From Trichostrongylus colubriformis (taxonomy: Eukaryota; Nematoda; Chromadorea; Rhabditida; Trichostrongylidae): a DNA stretch of 64,000 nt. The position numbers and the translations under genes are program-made. The first letter of the stretch is position 1, and each line of letters opens with the position of its first letter. This document shows, piece after piece, positions 36,001-47,383 of the stretch. Where the stretch lies: contig OZ022256.1 of assembly GCA_963978905.1 (NCBI GenBank), positions 49,648,001 to 49,712,000 of the forward strand. The letters run 5' to 3'. The notes beneath the pieces are model-generated. The model worked only from the letters and a program-made list of their open reading frames with translations, was not told where the DNA came from and did not search any database.

Positions 36001-36833
36001 GATTTCACAGAAATCGTATCCCCTTCCTCCTCCATCTCTTTGAAAAAAGTTTCCCTCCTCTCTCTCTCTTTAAGAACGAAATTTGCAATTCATTTCTTTT
36101 TTATGTGCATGAGACAATAATGTGAATTGAAAATCATCTTCACTTCCTTCGACCAACAAAGTGGATTTGCATGTAGTCGTAGGCATCTCCAACACCAAGG
36201 CGTATGAAGCGTCAGTCGAGAAAAATTGAAAAACGTACGGAGAGAGTCGGAGGGGCGTATATGTCAGATATTGTAGAAAGCTAAAAGGAAGGCCAAATTC
36301 AGTTTTTTGGCCACTTCTAGGGAATTTGATAAACTTGAAGTTGGCCATCGCTCCATGACTTCGAGGGGTTGGGTGAGATTGGCGAAAGGGTCACACAGCA
36401 AGTTAGAAGAGGGAGAAGGCTTGTGTTCCACAGAAAAAGCTACCATCATGCAAATTTTGACGATACGATGCCTGACCTTTCTTGGGTAGGTGGGGCATCA
36501 ATAAAAGACAGTGGGTACTATCATCATGTGAGGTAAGTTCATGTGACGTTGATTCATTAATTCTGTCCCACTTATAAAATCTTTCGAAGTTTCTCTGAAC
36601 TTGCTTTTGGGAATTGAGTACGGCTCCGAATCATTGTGAAGGCTGTGGAAGTCTCAGCCCCATAAAAGCGTATAAAAGGGCGCGCGTCAGTATGCAAACC
36701 CTAGATGGGTTCGAAAATGGATCGCATCAACTTCTGATTATCTGCCTCTCATCAGCTAGGCACCAGTTCGCGGTCGCACTGTTAGCCGTCGGTTTAGTCG
36801 CTTCGAAAACGAAGATGCGAGCTTCAATGATTA
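33027..36833. other. Unassigned stretch upstream of rps-23
   Basis: No gene supported. T-rich plus-strand segments at 33465-34410 yield hydrophobic open frames, but I see no splice-consistent gene or family motif. Confidence 0.4.
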
Positions 36834-37005
36834 GACCACGTTCATACTCTGCGGTGTTGGCGGCAAGGCATGGCTGCGTTTCTCCGCGCCTCCGCCTATG
36901 CCACGTTGTCTCGTTGCCTGTGCCGTCTCTACACTTCCCCGTGCCACTTTGCTTCGCTGCCTGGAACGCAGTCACGCCCTGCTGGCGCTGAGTATGAACG
37001 TAGCC
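36834..37005. mobile_element. PIF/Harbinger-like MITE (family B), copy 4
   Basis: 172 bp between TTA duplications at 36831-36833 and 37006-37008. Ends GACCACGTTCATACTCTGCG and GCTGAGTATGAACGTAGCC. Same length as copy 2. Confidence 0.85.
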
Positions 37006-37008
37006 TTA

Positions 37009-38129
37009 TGAACATCCTTGGTGTCAATATGTTTTATGAACTCCCTTGACGGCCGACTGATTTCGATAAAGACATATTTTTCCTTGAGCTCGAGCTGCAC
37101 CGTAGACAATGGCTCGGTGTTGTAGACAATGGTTGTGATTGTAATGTACACATTAATTGCTGAGTACTGATTGATATTCAATAAAGAAATAGAAACCTTA
37201 AGAAGTCACAGGTGGGACAGAATTCATGAACCAGCAAAAAAGTATTGCTGGAAATGCTTCCAGAAAAATTCGACGTCCCGTACTCATCGGGAACTGCCAT
37301 CGAAGACACTGAACAAAAGTGCATTTTGTCGACGCAGCGAAAGTTCATGACTATACTAATGAATTCTATCTGGACGAGAATAGAATCGGCATCCGTCCCT
37401 CGGTATCACTGTGGTGGAGAATATTGTAATTCATTGAGAGACTCTATAGACTGCTTTTTTTAGCCATAAACCTTTTAAAGACATCGTCAGGATAGTCTTG
37501 GCCAATTGTGGAATATGAAAGTTGCTATGTTGTTCAACCTAGACAGGGAAAGAATGAAGAAGACGAAAACCCGAAAAATGATTCATTCACCTCCGAGGCT
37601 CATCGGTGAGTTTGTTGGTTGGCAAGGAGGTGCCTTATGACGCAAAAAATGAATGTCATGGTGTCACCCGCCAGTTACGAAACTACTTCTGAGCTTTTCT
37701 CATGATTGGAGCTAGAGCCATAAATTTTAGTGCCTGAGTATCTATTAGGATTTAAAGGAAGGAGAATCATTCTTACTACGAAAAAAAGCTGATCGCCTGA
37801 GCAACGATATAAAGCAATTTGTGCGATGACATAGCCAATCGGAGCAACTTAGTGAGTCCACGCAAATTTAGCGCTCCGCCTTCGTGCTAAGCTCCGCCCC
37901 TATATGGACGCGTCACTGCTATGTATAACCTATTTGCGTGGATCCAGTCCATTCGACAGCCCATCGGTAAACACGTCCACGGCCAAAAATGAACAGACAG
38001 GGTGAGGGCTTGCGGGTATCGGCCATCGAATACGGCTATTCTTGGTCGCTGTACCTTTCAACAGGTTCACTTCCATTTTCGACGAGTCCTCCAATTAGCG
38101 TGCCAACTGCCTCCAAACAACCGATTCAT
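37009..38129. other. Unassigned stretch
   Basis: Nothing supported. The sequence is ordinary AT-rich intergenic DNA. Confidence 0.4.
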
Positions 38130-38677
38130 TCAAGGACAGCATTAGGGGTAATGTGGTTACCGAGAAATCTCTGAAAGAAGTCATTTACATGGAAACTATA
38201 GGGGTAAGAAGGCTGTCTGTGGCGAAATCCCGGCGAAAAAGCGCGCCTCCGAGCTGTAGAAACTTCGCAACGGATGAGAGTTGCCGCCTCTCGTTAATCG
38301 ACCCCGCCCACTAGCGACGTGATTCGTGGTTGGCTATGATGGGAGCGGCCAAGGATATGCGGAGAAATTGAAGGTACTCCGGGGCGCTTTCGCAGTTGTA
38401 GTCTGAAGCTCACTCCAGAAAATAGATGCTGTCGTATTTCCAAATATTCCCTTGTGTTTACTCGGCAACATGTCAATGGAAATTTCGTTCGGAGTATCCG
38501 CCTCTTGACGGAAAGGCCGACCGCGTTGAGGATCAACGAGAGAAGGGAGTCTTATTTCTCGGGTTTTTGGCCATTTCCACCCGATTTTTCTTCACTGTCT
38601 TGTTACTAGGCATCTCGACTTTCCCATTCATTACTTCTTCTACTCTTCGTCTGAATTTCCCCTAATGTTGCCTTTAA
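38130..38677. mobile_element. TTAA-ended TIR element (family C), copy 2
   Basis: Begins CAAGGACAGCATTAGGGGTA and ends CCCCTAATGTTGCCTTTAA, about 548 bp. The left TTAA has changed to TTCA. Internal blocks match copies 3 and 4 closely. The right end abuts the RTE retrotransposon. Confidence 0.8.
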
Positions 38678-38859
38678 TTCGAAACCCCTATCGCGCACCA
38701 CCTCATCGCGGTGATAAGGGTGAACACCACCTACTGGTGGCCAACGGTGCACCCGGTCACGCAATACACGCAATCCACAGTGTATGGGCGGCTTTTCCGT
38801 ATCCCTGGCAAGGAATGGGAAATTAAATAGGCCAAAATACTGCTAAAACAACTTCAACC

Positions 38860-39993
38860 GTGCCCCAGTCCTCCGCACACCGGATACGCTCCTCTACGAC
38901 GTCGGAAGAAGCCTCTAACGGCGAGGGGCCATCTAATCTCGGAGTATCAGGACGTCTTCGGAAACGGATCATTGGAAATCACCCTCCCTCACGACACAAG
39001 GACCGCCTTCTCGTCTGTACATACAACTGTCGTACCATTGCCTCAGATGCGGACCTAGAAACACTTCTTCACAGGAGCCGCCAGTTCAAGTACGATGTGA
39101 TCGCGTTACAAGAGACGAAAGGCAGAACGGAAACCATCACGAAAACCAACCGCAACGAGCTGATCGTAATCGGAGCTAAAGTAGACGGGAGAAACATAGG
39201 CGGAGTTGGCTTCCTTATCAATTCGACAGTTGAACACCTAGTAGACTCCCATAAGATCATCAGTCCGCGTCTCGCCGTCCTTCGTCTTCGTATAGAGAGC
39301 CAGGGTGTTTTGTCAATTATTAATGCTTACGCCCCAACCTCTGCAGCCACAGAAGAAGATCGCGAAGAATTTTATCAGCTACTAGAAAGAACTGTTCTTT
39401 GCGAGACAAGTTATTATAAGCTGGTTGTTGGTGACTTTAACGCTATCGTTGGCACAAACAAGGACGACAACGGGAGATTGGGACCGCACGGCTGTTCTAG
39501 AAGAAACGAAAATGGAGAACGGCTTCTGGATCTCTTAGCCGCATGTCGCCTCTTCCATGGGAACTCCATGTTCGAGAAACCACAAGGCCGACGTTGGACT
39601 TGGGAAAGCCCAAATGGTGAAACACATCAGGAGATCGATCATATTCTGACCAATGGACGCTGGAGTTTGTTCGACGTCTCAGTACTTCCTTCCTTCGACA
39701 CCGGCTCTGACCACCGTCTTGTGCGTGCGAAAGTTCGCTTCGTCAAGAAGATATTCAGACGCGACACACACACAAGCCACCACCGGTTCGATTCCCTGTG
39801 TATGACTCGAATGTTCTCAGAGCTGCGGTCGAGTCATATCACTGGGATCTCCTCGAAGATCCGTCGGAGGATTATCGAAGGCTGGTCAAAGGGCTCATTC
39901 AATGCGCGGAGTTTTCGCGTCAGGTGCAGAAAAGAACCATTCAAAGGATCGACGCACATGCGACCGCACTCCTGGAAAAGCGCAGAGCTGTAA
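38860..39993 (+). pseudogene. RTE endonuclease (APE-type) region, frameshifted
   Basis: The AP-endonuclease-like domain is readable to about 39780. TYNCRTI is followed by ALQETKG (metal-binding Glu), NAYAP, GDFNA (catalytic Asp/Asn), WTWESPNGE, IDHIL and GSDHRLV (catalytic Asp-His). It nicks target DNA in RTE retrotransposition, by family knowledge. After about 39780 the true frame continues elsewhere, and the last 70 codons of this open frame are out of register. Confidence 0.85.
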
Positions 39994-40335
39994 AGAACCC
40001 AATGCATCACACCTCGAAAGAGTCACCATCAGCAAAGCCTGTCGAGTCGCTGTCAGAGATTCAATACGGGCCTACCGAAGAACGAAACTGTTGGAAGCAG
40101 CAGAAAAAAGAACAGGCATTAGACGCTGCAGACGCGATATCAGTGATCGAAAGACCATCATTTCGGCTCTTATGGACACACATGGAAGAATACAAACATC
40201 GCGAAGATCCATAGAAAACACCGTTCAGGAGCAGAAGAAGTTCCCTGCATTCTGGAATCAGAAGTTGCTCATGCTATCAAAAAGATGAAGTAAGGAACTG
40301 CTCCCGGTCCAGACAGCATTTCTACAGATCTACTT

Positions 40336-41469
40336 TTGGCCGGTGAATCAGCCCTACACTCTCTTCTTGCAAAGCATTTCAACCATTACATATCTCTCCG
40401 GAAGATTCCAGAATTGTGGAAGGAGTCTAAGACGATACTGCTATTCAAAAAGGGCCAACGTGAAGACATTGCGAACTATCGCCCGGTAAGCCTGCTCTCC
40501 GTGGTGTACAAGACTTTCACAAAAATTCTTGTCAACCGCATGGGAAGAATCCTGGACGACTACCAACCAGTGGAGCAAGCTGGTTTCCGCAAGAACTTCT
40601 CTTGCCTGGATCACATTCAAACTGTTTCCCAGCTCATCGAAAGGACTCGCGAGTATCATCTACCACTGGTCCTAGCCTTCGTGGACTACAGGAAGGCGTT
40701 TGACTCCGTGGAAACGAATGGTGTTCTCAACGCCCTGACGTGTGCTAGAGTTACCAGTGTTTACATTCACTTACTCGATGAGTGCTTCTCTAACACCTCG
40801 ACTATGATACAGTTGTTTGATCGAAAACTCAAGGTCGGCATCGAGAAAGGAGTGCGCCAAGGAGATACTATATCTCCCAAGCTGTTTACGGCCGCGTTGG
40901 AAAACGTCATGGCCAGTCTGCACTGGGACAAAGGCTACCTCATCTATGGGAAACGGATCAGCAATCTCCGCTTTGCCGATGATATCGTTTTGATATCAAG
41001 TGACATCACAGAGATGGAAATAATGATCAACGAGCTCAATGTGGCTGGAACAAAAATCGGTTTAGAAATGAACATGGAGAAGACGAAAATCATGTTTAAC
41101 CAGTGGTGTGAGCAAGGCACAGTAGAACTGTCAGGAATCACCATTCATCAGGTGGACTCCTACGTATACCTAGGAAGGGAAATGAACATGGCGAACGATC
41201 TGACTGCCGAAATATCCCGTAGAAGACGAGCGTCATGGGCAGCTTTCAACTCGATCCGTGAAGAGACCGACCAGCTAAGAGATGCAGATCTGAAAGCATC
41301 GATATTCAACGCCTCAGTACTGCCGGCACTATGCTACGCAACGGAAACCTGGCCTGACAAGAAGGCAGTATTCAGAGCAATACAGTCAACTCATCGTGCG
41401 CTGGAAAGACGCTTCTTGAAGATTAACCGGTTCAGCAACAGCAGCTCAGGTTACGAAGTGAAGATCTAA
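40336..41469 (+). pseudogene. RTE reverse transcriptase region
   Basis: Canonical reverse transcriptase blocks appear in order: YRPVSLLSVVYK, EQAGFRKNFSCLDHI, LAFVDYRKAFDSV, GVRQGDTISPKLF, and the catalytic FADD in LRFADDIVLISSD. A YLGREMNMANDL thumb-like segment follows. The domain itself is uninterrupted, but the upstream GTAPGPDSIST portion is separated from the preceding linker by a frameshift and a stop, and the C-terminus is shifted near 41450. Confidence 0.88.
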
Positions 41470-41764
41470 GGGAGAAGTCGCGATTGCAAGACCCGTTGCA
41501 GTACATGAGAGAGATGAAACATCGTTGGGCCGGCCACTTAGTCAGAAGAACGGACGACCGATGGAGTCTGCGAGTAACCGAATGGCTTCCGCGGAATTAG
41601 AAGAGGCCACTGGGAAGACCGCCATCAAGGTGGGCCGACACATTCTCAACATCAGAACGCGGCCTGCCACACTGGATGCAAGTCGCCAGGAATCGAGCGG
41701 AATGGCGAAGTTGTGGTCCACGCTAGGACAACACCAGCCGACGGACCATCAAAGTATCAAAGTA

Positions 41765-43143
41765 TTGGGTTGGGGAATAAGTCCCCGCCGTTTTTTTCAA
41801 CTCCGTTTTTCACATTGTTTCCTTCATCTTTCGACAAAGCTTATGCATGTTTTCGATAGAGCTTTTCTTGCTCTACAGAATGCTACTATCTGTTTTTTGA
41901 TTTCTTCGACAACCTAATTTTTATGAGGTTTGGAAATGAAGTGAGCTGAAGGCAAAAAACTGGCACTTGCGCACCTCATCTTTCTCGTCTGCCATCGAGA
42001 CCAAAAAATGTATGTGTGTATGTTTTCGATAGAGCTTTTTCAGCTCTACAAAACAGTACCACTCTTTTTTCAAATCGTTCAAGTTTTTGCTGTTTTTAAG
42101 ACTTACAAAGGCAGTACTGGCAAAAGTGTGCTTTTTCGTTATCTCCTTTTCCTCGCCTACCATCAAGATTGGAGAGGGTGTGCATATATGCATTCGATAG
42201 AGCTCTTCTTGCTCTACAAGATGATACCTTTCTTCTTCTATATCCTCTCATAATTTAGCATGTGGGAGTAAGTCTCCACGTGTTTTTCAATTCAAAATTG
42301 CGTAATGAAAAAAATTTTTTTGGCAGTTTGTTTTGTATACTTCGATAGAGCTCTTTTCGCTCTACAAGATATGATTGCCTTTTTTGTTCAAACTGATTTT
42401 TGACATTTTTTAGATCATTTAAAAGTCGACGAAATCGGGCATTTTCGACACCATGTGACAAAAATGCTCGATTTCGTCGACTTTTAAATGATCTAAAAAA
42501 TGTCAAAAATCAGTTTGAACAAAAAAGGCAATCAATATCTTGTAGAGCGAAAAGAGCTCTATCGAAGTATGCAAAACAATCTGCCAAAAAAATTTGTTTT
42601 CATTACGCAATTTTGAATTAAAAAACACGTGGAGACTTACTCCCACATGCTAAAATTTGACAGGACACAAAAGAAGAGTGTTACCATCTTGTAGAGCAAA
42701 GAAAGCTCTATCGAATGCATACATGAACATCCTCTCCAATCTCAATGGTAGGCGAGGAAAAGGAGATAACGAAAAAGCACACTTTTGCGAGTACTGCATT
42801 TGTAAGTATTAAAGACAGCAAAAACTTGAACGATTCGAATAAATAGTGGTACTATTTTGTAGAGCTGAAAAAGCTCTATCGAAAACATACACACATACAT
42901 TTTTTGGTCTCGATGGCAGACGAGAAAGATGAGGTGCGCAAGTGCCACTTTTTTGCCTTCAGCTCACATCATTTCCAAACCTCATAAATATTAGGTTGTC
43001 GAAGAAATCAAAAAACAGATAGTATCATTTCATAGAGCAAAAAAAGCTCTATCGAAAACATATATTGGCTTTGTCGAAAGATGGAGGGAACAATGTGAAA
43101 AACGGGGTTGAAAAAAACGGCGGGGACTTATTCCCCAACCCAA
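41765..43143. repeat. 1.38-kb near-perfect palindrome with arrayed small hairpins
   Basis: Ends TTGGGTTGGGGAATAAGTCC and its complement, flanked by TA at both sides. The arms mirror each other for about 680 bp each around a centre near 42455 (TCGACGAAATC against GATTTCGTCGA). Each arm holds four short hairpins of the form TAGAGC-loop-GCTCTA, at about 41857, 42030, 42196 and 42343 and their mirror positions, spaced about 150-170 bp. It sits immediately after the RTE tail. Open frames in both arms are symmetric by-products. Confidence 0.85.
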
Positions 43144-43145
43144 TA

Positions 43146-46100
43146 ACTAAGTAATTCGAAACAGTGATTTGGTGGTACGTGTGCCTCAATTGTCATCCGT
43201 CATTTCGACTGATGACTGGTCGATGATGAAAGCTTTTTCATATTTCTTGCTCTTCGTAACCTCACTTTTTTATTGCAACAGCTCCATCCTTCACATATAA
43301 TGCCGGGTATGAGCAAGGCATCGTCGAGAGTCACATAGGTTCGCTGGATTAGGGACCGTCGATGGCTTGATCTGTTCTTGCAAAACCAGCCATTATTCAG
43401 TTTGACCTCTCAGTGACCGCTCCCATCCCTTCCTGACAGCCACCTTCGGGCATTTCCAATCTCAAGCCATATAAGGCATACTACTGCAGCTGACGACCTT
43501 TTTTATAGTGTATTCGAGATCTTTCTAGAAAAGTTGTACTTCGTTGAGAACTTTTTTCTTTTCTTTCTTTATGGCCTTCTTGAAAGACATTGATTTCAAC
43601 ATGCACTGGTCATTTCCTGAGCAACTGTTTCTTGAAATCGTCTTAAATTCCATTTTAATGGGCATTACAATGAGTTCGTTCGGTTTTTTCCTTTTTTTCA
43701 CAAAGTTCTTTTTGTTTCCCTACAACGTGTATGAATGTATCAATGCAGCTTTTTTTCTACTCTACAGAACGATGTCATTTATTTTTTGCATCTTCTGATT
43801 GTTCAATATTTTTGAGGCTTAGGTGAAAAAATCTGCACTTTTGGCACCTGCTCCTCTTCGCTTATTCCGGGGCCTTACCTAACAGTTTCTGGTGGCAAAG
43901 GAATCTTTCTTATGAAAAATAATAATCAACCATGTATTACTTACCTCATCGGATTCAACATAAAACGAAAAAAGAGAATAAAAACTGAGGGAAGGTCAGG
44001 TTTTTGAACTTTGATGACAAGTTGATAAAAGAAGGTGCCGAAAGTGCACCTTCTTCTATCTTTTGGTTTTTGCTTCCGGGTATTCCATTTGAAGCCTTTG
44101 AAATATTTAGCAGCTAAATGGTACAAGGAACAAATGATTGGATTTCGTAGAGCAGGAAAGCTCTATCGAATACATTTATAAAGTTCGCTGGAAAATAAGG
44201 AGACGTTACGAAAAAAGAGAATAAAAACTGAGGGAATTCATGGTACAACCCAATAGATTGTAGTGTCTTTGTGAACGTTGAATATTATCAGCATTATTTT
44301 ATTTTCCTATGACTTCTTCTCAACGCCAATTGAACAACATAGAAATTATGCCCCTCCCCATTCCTACTGCCAGCGAGAAACTCCCAAGCGATAATCGTGG
44401 TGATTATGTGGCGATGAATTGCAGAGATGAAGCGTAAAAGGCGTTGATTTTGCCGCTTGTTGAAAAGTGAGCCTGCCGGCGAGCTGCTCAGCCCTCGCGC
44501 GAATATGCGGCCGGAAATGGAAATGATATCTAGTTGTTAGGCGAGCGGAATCGGCTTTGGATATCCACGCAGCTGCAAGGAGCCGGTGGGTGCTATGCAT
44601 ACATAAGTGCTAGGCCAATGGCTCGATTCTTTCTTGGATCGGCTTCAGCCAGCCAGCCGGCTTAGCTTCTTATGCCAAGCCGTCTGGGATGCTTTCTAAA
44701 TTGAATTGCGACCCGCGTGACCGAGTCGGGTGGTCCCTTCATGGTGGTGGACGTTTCTCTTAATTGTGACTGCACGCCCATCCTCCAAACACTCGCTCAC
44801 ACTCCCCTTGGAACGAACTTTTCGCGGCGCTGTCGCTCTCTTTTGGTTCTTTCGCTTTACATTTTCCTTTTTCTTCCAGCCAATTTGAAAAATCGTCTCA
44901 AGCGGTGCCCTGAGGAGATTTACCCTGAGAAGAGCTTGTTAAAAAGGGAAGAGTATGTTCTTGAGGAACTTTTGAGTCAAGATTCGTCATTCCCTACCAG
45001 GTCGCAACTGATGGAGGGCAGGCTCTAGCGCGGCAATCCGAATAATCGGCTTTTTTCAGAAGCTGCTCCCTCATGAAGTTCATCTTACTTTTGGGAAATT
45101 AACTCTGAGGGCTATATTCCACTTCCACGCACTTTTTATCGCATCTCACAGCTTCCCTCCCGTTTTCTACTTCCATCTCTCAGAGTTTTGCCCAAGCAGT
45201 CAGAAAACGGATCTGCACTTTTCACACTGGTGTGAATTTCTTCACTCAACTCCTGTCCTTTCGTAGACTCTACTTTTTATTTCTTTTTCGCGAAAGTTCC
45301 ATGGATTTGAGGGCTTTCCCATAATTATCCCTCTTACGAGCAACCATTTTCTTATTCTTTCCCCCCGTACATTTTCTGACTTAATCGTTTTACTCTTCGT
45401 CTGCACTATAGTTCAACGTGCGCGTTCATTACGGCCTGGTGTCTCACTTTTTCCGCTCCAGTTCCCCTTAGTTCCTGAACGGAGGTGTACTCAGCACAGA
45501 ATCACCACCAATCCTTCTTCCCACTCGGGAGGTGACTGAACCATTAATGCACCAGTATTTGCCCAACAATGAGGGCTTTTTAAGGGTTTCTCTACCCCAG
45601 TCGAGCAAGCCCTCGTCCGGTTGCATAGCCACAAGTATGGATTCGTAGCCAAGGTTCCTGTGCCATAGAAGGGGGTAATGGAAGAGACAAGTTTCCACCT
45701 CAAACGGGTGTCTGCTGCGCTGAAAATTGGAGATTCACTTAGGATTTCACACATCTAACTCGCCTCCCCTGTCCACACAATTTCTCGAAAACTTATTCTT
45801 CCTAGAGCACCTAGCAGTCAGCTTGAGGGAGAGTAGCATTAGATCCGTTTTTCTGATAGCTGTTGGTACAACGCACAATTGTGAAGGGGCCGTACATCTA
45901 TGTATAGAACAGGGACGAGATTTCTGTAACGACAGCGTACGGTAGGCAAATTTCCGCTTCTAAACCGGATTTTATGTTCTAATGGGCGAAAAGGGCTAAA
46001 TGATGCGTAAATGATTCAGTGGCGCCTTACTAATAAATCGCCATCCATTTTTAGAGACTTCGCAGCGCCTAAATTCTCTCACCCTTCTCCCACATCCCTT

Positions 46101-47383
46101 GCCCCTCCGTCAACTGGTAACACTTTTCACGTTTCTCTTTTTGAACTTTAAAAAATTTAGCCTTGAAATTTTGTTATTATTGAATTTGTTATTATTCATG
46201 CACAACTCATGCTGCGCTATATCATAAAGCGTAAAAAACAAAAAAAAGTTGTTTAAGCCAGAATATTCTGGCCTACTGCGTCGCGACTGTATGCTGCGCG
46301 CGCGAGATGCTACGCGCCTTGTATTCGTTCCCCTCGGAATATTGAAATGTTCAAGTTGCTGGATTATTTTCCGTCATCCTTTCAGGGATTTTACCATTTT
46401 ACTGTCGTTTCCTTTGAAAAGAAGACTTCTTGGCCACGATGAAGTCATCGATCACACAATTTCTGCAACAGGTCAGTACTATGATTTATACATAATTTTT
46501 ATTCATTGAATTCTTCGTATCTCGCATATCATAAAAACACTACAAACATGACCTAAATTCGGAACCAAAAAGTGAGTCACCAATATTGCCATCGTTTTTT
46601 CAAACTTTGGCTGTGTAGCCCTGTAGCACGGTTGCGCTGCAAAGCCATTCTTTCAGTGTGATCTAAAGCGCCGCGTCGTGACCGCGCGCATCACTTTATG
46701 CCTACAGTCGGAAAATTTAGTGTTTAATGATGTGAATAATGATATGCAGGGATTTACTCGCGAAGTTATCTTTGAGGAGTTTCGACTGGTTCATTAGGTA
46801 AATGTAGGCAAGAATTCGATTGATTCCGTGAAGTTCTCAGGGCTTTTGACGCTAGAGAAGGCTATATAAGGCTTATGTCACGATACAAGGCTTAGAAGGC
46901 TAGGGAGAAGAAAATAAAAAAAAACTTTAGAATCGATTGAGCTAACTAATTTTTGATCGCATTTAATGCATAGGTCGGTAAGTTAGATAAAGATGTGCAG
47001 GGATTCTCTGTAGCGAGAAGAACGGATTATCGGAATGGCTGCTTTAGTGGATTGGAACGCCTCAATCAGTGGCCGGCCCCGTTCTGCCCTACCCAGAAAG
47101 ACCCCACACATACTGTGATGACAAATTTCAAAAATATTTTAACAATTTTCAATTCCTACCGTTGACGATTCGACCTTCATCGCTACAACCATTGCGACCA
47201 CTTATTCGGTCGTTGAGAGGTGTTTAAATAGCTCCACTTGGTATTCAGTCGCAACGGTGTACTTGAAATTGTCGCTGTGGTTGAAACGACAACGGATGGC
47301 TTTTATAGCAAAGAAAATCGATATGCACAAAAATCACAGGGAGAATTTCACCAATATTATTAGGATTTAAGCGAAGTTATATG
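43146..47383. other. Unassigned stretch
   Basis: No gene I can support. 43540-44240 has scattered similarity to the neighbouring palindrome (TAGAGCAGGAAAGCTCTATCGAA wording near 44145). An exact 26-bp direct repeat containing AAGAGAATAAAAACTGAGGG begins near 43966 and 44209. An 8-bp-stem hairpin GAAGGTGC/GCACCTTC lies near 44032. At 44880-45028 a frame with acceptor CTTCCAG and residues CPEEIYPEKSLLKREEYVLE looks faintly coding but is unassigned. Confidence 0.4.

Larger units (their letters stand above)
38690..41764 (+). mobile_element. RTE-clade non-LTR retrotransposon, defective
   Basis: A roughly 3.1-kb element. It has a short 5' leader, an endonuclease-coding part (38860 to about 39780), a linker, a reverse transcriptase part (40336-41469), and a C-terminal KHRWAGHLVRR / GRPPSRW segment in another frame (about 41460-41740). 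The 3' end is a short tandem TATCAAAG TATCAAAG tail, as RTE elements carry instead of poly-A. Frame changes near 39790, 39930, 40230 and 41450, plus at least one in-frame stop near 40288, rule out a working polyprotein. The exact 5' boundary is uncertain. Confidence 0.88.

Noticed and set aside
39069..39260. Minus-strand frame inside the endonuclease region
   Set aside because: It is an antisense shadow of the RTE endonuclease.
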